A DNA stretch of 9,558 nucleotides. Source: Desulfovibrio sp. (GTDB taxonomy: Bacteria; Desulfobacterota; Desulfovibrionia; Desulfovibrionales; Desulfovibrionaceae). The notes beneath the pieces are model-generated. The model worked only from the letters and a program-made list of their open reading frames with translations, made no database searches and had not been told where the DNA came from. Of this stretch, positions 4,773-9,558 are shown one piece after another. The translations under genes and the position numbers were made by a program. The stretch covers positions 1 to 9,558 of the forward strand of contig JAITDR010000234.1 of NCBI GenBank assembly GCA_031282465.1, written 5' to 3'. Within the stretch, counting starts at the first letter, position 1. Each line of letters starts with the position of its first letter.

Positions 4773-7700
4773 CTGCTGCACTCGGCGGCGACAAAGGGCA
4801 GGGTACCCGGCGTATAGCTCGCGCCGCGCAATATGGCGTCGGCTCCGGACAGCTTGTAGCGCAGGGTGAGTTGCGTGACGCCGAGTTTTTTCAGCACCGC
4901 TTCCTTGTCCGGAAAGTCGTGCGGAGCGAAGGTTTTCGAACCGTACTGAAAGTCGTTGAGAAAAGCGACAAAGCCGCTTTGGCCCGGATAAAGCACGTCC
5001 AAGGTCATGGATTTGAAAGCGACGGAAAGTCTGGTGTCTCCGCAGCCGTCGCGCTGCCAGGTGAAACGCCGGGAGGCCGGGCTGTTGTAGTTGACCAGTT
5101 CCTGCTTGTCCCGCGCGCAGTCCAGAGACAGGATCGAGGCATAGGGTTTTTCCAGGGCGTCGTCGTTGACGTCGACCGGGACGGCGTCTACCGTCACTGC
5201 GTATTCCTGGGGCATGGGCCGGTACCCGAGGGTGCCGGCATTGAGAAACTGCAGGAATTCCGGGGCAAAGGGCACGGGCACTCCGTTCACTTCCTGGGTT
5301 GTATAGCCGTTTATGGTCGGCTCCAGATAGTAGGCCAGAGTCTTGTCGGCAAAGTCGCGGGCCAGTCCGCCCTGTTCCGCGAACAGGGTCTGTTGCAGTT
5401 GCGCGGGCGAGGCCGCGCCCGCCTTGGCAAGGACGGTGCCTTCCCACAGCGCCTGAATGCGGCAGGCGGCAGCGTTGACCAGGGCGGACGTAAAATAGTT
5501 CAACGGCCCGTCGCCGAGCAGGAGTACCGGGGAATCCTCGTTCTGTGTCGCGTTGATGCCGTTCAGCATGGTCAGGGAGGCCGTTTTCGCCAGATTGACC
5601 GCGGCCGTCGGGGCATTTTTATTTTTCTCGTCCGGCATGGCGTCCTGCACCGCGATGAAGGCCGAATCGTCCTGAACGGTATAGCGCACCAGGTCGCGCA
5701 ACGCTTTCAGATAATCGTCGACGTTTTTTACCAGGGCGACCGCCTGGGCGCGGCGCCTGCCGTCTTCCGTACTCAGGTGAGCATCGAATTCACTGTAAAA
5801 CTTCTGCGCGGCAAGCCGCACCCTGTCCGTGACAGTCGGCTGCCGCTTTTCTTCCTGGGCCGCATTTTCCATGCGCAGGGCTTCCGCCCATACGGCCAGA
5901 TCATTCACCCAGTCGGGGATCGGGTCCAGGTACGGGCGGACCGGGCCCAGTTCTTCATCCGCGCGCAACGCCGCGGCAAAAAAAGGATTCTCGTACGAAC
6001 TCATCAGGGTCATGGCGGAGCCTTTCCGGTTGGTTGCCGCAAGAGCAAGCATCGTTCGGGTAAAGTCGCCGATGAAGACGCGCCAGGCGTCGGCGTAGCC
6101 GTTCGCGTACCAGCGCAGAAAGTCCTTGGTGTCGGGTTGCAGGTCCTCGCTGTCGACGATGAGCGTCAGGTTGTTCAGGTAGTCAAGCGTCGCTTTGAAC
6201 CCCTTGCCCGTATACGCCGGGTCGAGGCGCACGCCGTCCAGGGCCTGCGTGTTGCCGGGCCAGAAGACGCCCGCCTGCAGATAGGGGAGCATGGACAGGC
6301 TGCCGGCCCGACGGGCCAGCCATTGCAGGGAGTTGGGTTTGAGTTTGGGCAGACGGGCCAGGGAGGCGCGCATGGAGCGCAGGGATTGCTGCAGCATCTC
6401 CTTGTCCGTTGTCGTATGGTAGCGCACGGCCATGATATACGCGACGGCAGGGGCCAGCATGGGTATCTTGTCCACACCCAGTGAACTGAGTATGCCTTGC
6501 GGCATGGCGGGGACGGCCAGCAGTTCCTCCAGGCTTTTCCCCTGCAGCACGCCGTTTGCCGTGTCGAAACGCCAGATGAGGTCGGCGGCCAGCATAAAGA
6601 CCTCGTCATCCGGTGTGTCGGGGGTGATTTTGCTGCGCCGTTCTTCCATAATCGTGTCGGCGGTGTTCAAAATATCCTGATCGAACGCGGCATTAAGGGC
6701 GCTGTTGAACACAGCAACGGCCTTTTCGGCGTGATTGAAGCCCATGGAAGGCAGGGAACGCGCTTCCGTTTCCCGCTCCATGCGCACGGCTTCGCGGTAA
6801 CGCTGTTCATAGGAGAGCAGGCGCGTTGCGACATCCGCGCCGGACGTCGGGCGTTGCGGCGCGACAGCCGCCTGCATGACGCTTTCGTTGTGCTGAAAGG
6901 AAAGGAGCGTCAGTGAACTTATCCCGAAGGGCACGAGGAGCATCAGGGCGTAAGCGATCAGGCGCACGGACGAGCGCCAGCGCAGGTATTCCGCTATGGG
7001 CCGGTACAGATTGCGGTCGCCGGGGAGCACCTTGGCGAAAAAATCGCGAAGGAACATCCCCCGGACGTTTTCCGGCGTGCGCAGGTAACGGCGCACAAGA
7101 CCGTCCAGGCGGGGAAAGGCCGCGCTGTGTTTTTCCGCGTCCCGGCGCAGGGCGCTGGAAAAGAAAATGCCCCGCAGAAAGGGTGTTTCCTGATAGGGGT
7201 TCTCTGCAAAAAGCTCCTGGGCAAAGGCCTTCAGGGCGGGGGTCATGGCTTTGAGTTCTTCCCAGGCCAGGAGACGCTGCGCCTCGGGGGTTTGCGCGCC
7301 GGTTTCGCGGTACAGGCAGAAGCGCCGGAAATGTTCGAGTATCTCCTGCCATGCCCGTTCTATCTGCACGGACACAGGGACAAGCTCCTTCCTGTCGGGC
7401 GACTGGATGATGCAGCCGGCGCACCGGTCTTTGACCGCGGGGGGCAGGTCCTCCAGAACGCTCGCCATGCCCGCGGGCAGGTCGATCTTGGTGACCATGA
7501 GGTAGACGGGGAACTTCGCGCCCAGGATGCGCATGACCTCATCCAGGCGGCGGCGCAGGCAGCGGGCGTCGCCCAGGAGTTGCGCTCCGTCCCCGGTCAG
7601 GGTGTCGGCGGCGACGGTGACGACCATGCCGTTCAGGGGTTCGCGGCGGCGGTATTTGGCCAGTTGCAGCAAAAATTCCCGCCATTCCGCATCGTCGGCG

Positions 7701-8242
7701 CCTTCATTCTGCGGCACCGCGTAGCGGCCGGCCGTGTCCAGCACGACCGTTTCGCGGAAAAAAAACCAGTCGCAGTTGCGGGTTCCGGTACGTTCCTGCT
7801 GCGGGCTTACGTCGGTCAGCATGGCGTTGAGGCCGCAACGGCTGATGGCCGAGGTTTTGCCGGAGCCGCTCCTGCCCATGACCATATACCAGGGCAGGGC
7901 GTACAGGGGGTTGCCGAAACGGCCCAAGTACGAAGTATGCAGGATGGAAACGGCGCGCGCCCAGCGATTCTCAAGCAGTTTGCGCTCTTGGGGGGTATTG
8001 TCCGCAAGGCCGGGGTCCACGGTGACTATGCGCTGCAGTTGCCGGTTGCGGCGGCTGCGGACGACAAGCCGGTAAACAAGCAGGCCTGCAAGCAGCAGGA
8101 CGGCCGGCACGGCGCAGGCGACGGCGCTTGCGGTCGCCGGGAGACCGTAAAAGCGGCACGCGAAAAAAATGCCCGCGCAAAGAACGGCAAGCAGGAGTAC
8201 CCAGAGCAGGAGGCGCAGGAACGCTTTCAAAAATCCTTTCAC
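4769..8242 (-). CDS. tssM: TssM / IcmF family inner-membrane ATPase-like protein of the T6SS
   Basis: The 1157-residue length is normal for TssM, the large inner-membrane component that spans to the periplasm and binds TssJ and TssL. Two N-terminal membrane segments are visible (about 9-29 and 36-60), then a basic stretch and a cytoplasmic NTPase-like domain. That domain has Walker A GRSGSGKTS (123-131), Walker B-like VVLDTAGRY (166-174) and a TKID guanine-type motif (251-254). MFLRDFFAKVLPGDRNLY (396-413) precedes a third membrane segment (about 427-449), which fits the family layout. The long remainder is periplasmic and ends in the IcmF C-terminal beta-rich region (YPGQSGFVAFLNDFQYG). Many TssM proteins lack a good P-loop; here it is intact. 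The GTG start at 8242 overlaps the tssL stop as GTGA, with GGAG about 10 nt upstream. Confidence 0.96.
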   Translation of the reverse strand: MKGFLKAFLRLLLWVLLLAVLCAGIFFACRFYGLPATASAVACAVPAVLLLAGLLVYRLVVRSRRNRQLQRIVTVDPGLADNTPQERKLLENRWARAVSILHTSYLGRFGNPLYALPWYMVMGRSGSGKTSAISRCGLNAMLTDVSPQQERTGTRNCDWFFFRETVVLDTAGRYAVPQNEGADDAEWREFLLQLAKYRRREPLNGMVVTVAADTLTGDGAQLLGDARCLRRRLDEVMRILGAKFPVYLMVTKIDLPAGMASVLEDLPPAVKDRCAGCIIQSPDRKELVPVSVQIERAWQEILEHFRRFCLYRETGAQTPEAQRLLAWEELKAMTPALKAFAQELFAENPYQETPFLRGIFFSSALRRDAEKHSAAFPRLDGLVRRYLRTPENVRGMFLRDFFAKVLPGDRNLYRPIAEYLRWRSSVRLIAYALMLLVPFGISSLTLLSFQHNESVMQAAVAPQRPTSGADVATRLLSYEQRYREAVRMERETEARSLPSMGFNHAEKAVAVFNSALNAAFDQDILNTADTIMEERRSKITPDTPDDEVFMLAADLIWRFDTANGVLQGKSLEELLAVPAMPQGILSSLGVDKIPMLAPAVAYIMAVRYHTTTDKEMLQQSLRSMRASLARLPKLKPNSLQWLARRAGSLSMLPYLQAGVFWPGNTQALDGVRLDPAYTGKGFKATLDYLNNLTLIVDSEDLQPDTKDFLRWYANGYADAWRVFIGDFTRTMLALAATNRKGSAMTLMSSYENPFFAAALRADEELGPVRPYLDPIPDWVNDLAVWAEALRMENAAQEEKRQPTVTDRVRLAAQKFYSEFDAHLSTEDGRRRAQAVALVKNVDDYLKALRDLVRYTVQDDSAFIAVQDAMPDEKNKNAPTAAVNLAKTASLTMLNGINATQNEDSPVLLLGDGPLNYFTSALVNAAACRIQALWEGTVLAKAGAASPAQLQQTLFAEQGGLARDFADKTLAYYLEPTINGYTTQEVNGVPVPFAPEFLQFLNAGTLGYRPMPQEYAVTVDAVPVDVNDDALEKPYASILSLDCARDKQELVNYNSPASRRFTWQRDGCGDTRLSVAFKSMTLDVLYPGQSGFVAFLNDFQYGSKTFAPHDFPDKEAVLKKLGVTQLTLRYKLSGADAILRGASYTPGTLPFVAAECSR

Positions 8243-9228
8243 GGCAGGGTACTCCGTTGTAAAAGCCCGGTGAGCATGCCGTCAAGGCGGCTGCCGCAGA
8301 GATGATGGATTGCGGCCGTGATGCCGAGCGGCGCGAGCCAGAGCAGCCAGTCCAACAGGTCGAAGCGCTGCAGCAGGGAAGCGGGAGTACGCGGCGCGCC
8401 GGAGGCAGGGAAAAAGAGGGAGTTGTCCGCCGGGGGCCGGCCTGTGCTCACAGAAGGGGCCGTTTGTCCGATTTTGCGCAGATAGGAGCTGACGGTGTCC
8501 GGGTCGTGAAAATACATGCCCGTGAAACCTTGGGCCAGACAGAGGGCGAAAATTTCCAGAAGATCCGTCTGTGCCTGGTCCGTTGCGTTTCGTTCCCGAA
8601 CGTCGGTTGCCGGCCGGGACGCAGACGTTGCGCCTCCTGCGGACGGGCTCCGGGCAAGGCCCGGAAGTACACCGGCGGCGGGAAGGTCGGGAGCGCTCCC
8701 GTTGCCGGCCTTTTCGAGAAGATCGTCCAGAAGGCGGTAGAAGTCCTCCCCGGCCGTACCCGTGTCGTGGCGCTCAAGCTGCAGGGGGCGGATCATCCAT
8801 TCGGCGCGTCCGTTCCAGCCTGAGGACAGCAGGGTTTCGTCGATAAAGGCGCAGACCGCGAAATCCGCGGTTTCGGCATACTCCGGGGGAAAGCCGTCCG
8901 CAACGGCAAGACGGCGGGCTTCGTCCAGCAGGGAGAGCAGATGCGCTCTGAGATTCGACGCCTGCGTCAGCGTTCCGGCATCGTCCGCTGCCGCGCCCTG
9001 CGCGTCCCGTGCGCTCTGTCCGCCCGGCGACGGCATGAACGGCCCGACATCCTTCAGCGCGGGACTCTCTGCGTTCCGTGCGCCCTGTCCGCCCGCCGAC
9101 GGCATGAATGGTTTGACTTCCGTCACTGCGGAGCCCTGTGCGACGCGGGCCCCGGTATCGGCATCTTTTGCGCAGGCCGCCAACATGGCGGTTATCACGG
9201 CTTCGTTGAACCAGTCGGTACGGGGCAT
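8239..9228 (-). CDS. tssL: TssL / DotU family inner-membrane protein of the T6SS, with expanded N-terminus
   Basis: The 329-residue product forms, with TssM and TssJ, the envelope-spanning complex of the T6SS. The DotU cytoplasmic domain is recognisable from about residue 90 (SNLRAHLLSLLDEARR), through ADFAVCAFIDETLLSSGW (121-138) and EDFYRLLDDLLEKAG (161-175), to DLLEIFALCLAQGFTGMYF (222-240). A hydrophobic segment near residues 291-310 (LLDWLLWLAPLGITAAIHHL) is the expected single C-terminal membrane anchor, followed by a short tail. No OmpA-like peptidoglycan-binding domain follows. Two low-complexity stretches look like additions: residues ~22-86, built of 23-residue repeats with P-F-M-P-S-x-G-G-Q, and residues ~176-220, inside the DotU fold. 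The ATG at 9228 was chosen because the duplicated upstream copy has the same ATG context and stops just before it. The stop overlaps the tssM start (GTGA), which indicates translational coupling. Confidence 0.9.
   Translation of the reverse strand: MPRTDWFNEAVITAMLAACAKDADTGARVAQGSAVTEVKPFMPSAGGQGARNAESPALKDVGPFMPSPGGQSARDAQGAAADDAGTLTQASNLRAHLLSLLDEARRLAVADGFPPEYAETADFAVCAFIDETLLSSGWNGRAEWMIRPLQLERHDTGTAGEDFYRLLDDLLEKAGNGSAPDLPAAGVLPGLARSPSAGGATSASRPATDVRERNATDQAQTDLLEIFALCLAQGFTGMYFHDPDTVSSYLRKIGQTAPSVSTGRPPADNSLFFPASGAPRTPASLLQRFDLLDWLLWLAPLGITAAIHHLCGSRLDGMLTGLLQRSTLP
9002..9139. repeat. 69-bp in-frame tandem repeat inside the 5' part of tssL
   Basis: Positions 9002-9070 and 9071-9139 align without gaps over 69 bp, with 15 mismatches by my count (about 78% identity). 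The period is exactly 23 codons, so the frame is kept. The encoded units are roughly TssL residues 36-58 and 59-81, sharing the core PFMPSxGGQxAR. Degenerate partial copies seem to extend on both sides (about 8980-9001 and 9140-9165), where GARVAQGSAV resembles SARDAQGAAA. The repeat lies in a probably disordered cytoplasmic linker ahead of the DotU domain. Confidence 0.85.
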
Positions 9229-9376
9229 ACGCTATCGTCCGATCGCCGCGGGTTTTACCTGAGCGTCGGCGTCTTTTGCGCAGGATGCCGGCACGGCGGT
9301 TATCATGGCTTCGTTGAACCGGTCGGTGCGGGGCATACGCTATCGTCCGATTGCCGCGAGTTTTACCTGAGCGTCG
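9161..9376. repeat. 108-bp direct tandem duplication spanning the tssK stop / tssL start
   Basis: Positions 9161-9268 and 9269-9376 align without gaps over 108 bp. I count 11 mismatches, about 90% identity. Each copy carries the end of tssK (last ~11 codons and stop) and the beginning of tssL (first ~23 codons). The copy next to tssK holds the true tssK end, the copy inside tssL holds the true tssL start, and the chimeric ORF lies between. At the breakpoint both parental sequences share GCCGA on the coding strand, consistent with a microhomology-mediated or slipped-strand duplication. The unit is exactly 36 codons. Confidence 0.93.
9232..9336 (-). other. Chimeric mini-ORF: TssL N-terminus fused to TssK C-terminus (34 aa)
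   Basis: This ATG-started frame of 34 codons is created by the 108-bp duplication. Its beginning, MPRTDRFNEAMITAV, copies the TssL start (MPRTDWFNEAVITAM). Its end, DAQVKPAAIGR, copies the TssK end (DAQVKLAAIGR). The tssK stop lies 3 nt before its ATG, and its own TAG lies 3 nt before the tssL ATG, so both junctions have the same TAG-CGT-ATG layout. No strong Shine-Dalgarno sequence precedes either ATG (only GGACG), so tssL translation may depend on ribosomes finishing this frame. Whether the peptide is stable or functional is unknown; it may be only a duplication scar. That it remains open despite 11 substitutions between copies is seen directly, but 34 codons could stay open by chance. Confidence 0.6.
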
Positions 9377-9558
9377 GCCGGAGCCCCTTCCCAGAACAGG
9401 CTTATCTTTTTCTGTGCCGCTATGGTTTGCCACAGGGGGTGGGCGGAGTCCACCGTATACCACGTTGTATCGGCACGTTTTGAAAAACCTGGAGGGGCGG
9501 AGCGCATTTTCGTGAGGGGTACGCCGGAAACGGCTTTGGCGATGATGGTGTTCAGGCG
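9340..9558 (-). CDS. tssK: TssK, type VI secretion baseplate protein (C-terminal fragment, cut by window edge)
   Basis: Reading leftward from the window edge, the frame is open for 72 codons and stops at TAG (9342-9340). The peptide contains NTIIAKAVSGVPL, then a W-Y-T-V-D segment, then HPLWQTIAAQKKISLFW. This matches the usual TssK C-terminal pattern: an N-x-I-x-x-A-x-x-G-V-P-L stretch, a Y-F-E/V-D motif, then P-L-W-x-x-I and a hydrophobic strand. TssK is the trimeric adaptor that links the T6SS baseplate wedges (TssE, F, G) to the TssJLM membrane complex; its C-terminal domain contacts the membrane complex. Position directly upstream of tssL is a common T6SS order and supports the call. The last 11 residues (DAQVKLAAIGR) reappear, with one change, at the end of the chimeric ORF that follows. 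The N-terminal part lies outside the window. Confidence 0.85.
   Translation of the reverse strand, partial: RLNTIIAKAVSGVPLTKMRSAPPGFSKRADTTWYTVDSAHPLWQTIAAQKKISLFWEGAPADAQVKLAAIGR

Overview
The window is a stretch of a type VI secretion system (T6SS) structural operon, all read leftward (minus strand). The DNA is GC-rich, start codons are often GTG, and most genes abut or overlap. The protein styles and gene order would suit a high-GC proteobacterium, for example a Desulfovibrio-like delta-proteobacterium. That assignment is only an impression from the sequence; no taxonomic marker is present.

In transcription order (right to left) the window holds: the last 72 codons of tssK (baseplate-to-membrane adaptor); tssL/DotU and tssM/IcmF (inner-membrane complex, tssM carrying an intact Walker A site); tssE (gp25-like), tssF and tssG (baseplate wedge); and a 363-residue pentapeptide-repeat protein that ends the run. 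Together the tss genes supply the baseplate (TssK, E, F, G) and two thirds of the trans-envelope complex (TssL, M) on which the contractile sheath is built. TssJ, TssA, sheath, Hcp, VgrG and ClpV are not in the window. The pentapeptide gene lies after a 68-bp gap that contains two inverted repeats and has its own strong ribosome binding site. At the far left (1-233) there is no convincing complete gene, but there is a good leftward sigma70-type promoter with A/T tracts upstream and a 15-bp palindrome over its -35 box. It probably starts the next transcription unit beyond the window.

The most unusual thing is how the operon is stitched together. Two stop/start junctions, tssK-tssL and tssE-tssF, have each been tandemly duplicated (108 bp and 116 bp). 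Each duplication leaves a short open chimeric reading frame between the genes: the N-terminus of the downstream protein fused in frame to the C-terminus of the upstream one. The chimera starts where the upstream gene stops and stops where the downstream gene starts. A third duplication (69 bp, 23 codons, in frame) lies inside the 5' part of tssL and expands its cytoplasmic N-terminus. The tssM-tssE gap shows a weaker echo of the same pattern. These may be simple duplication scars or translation-coupling relays; the sequence alone cannot decide.

No tRNA, rRNA, CRISPR array, insertion sequence or integrase was seen.
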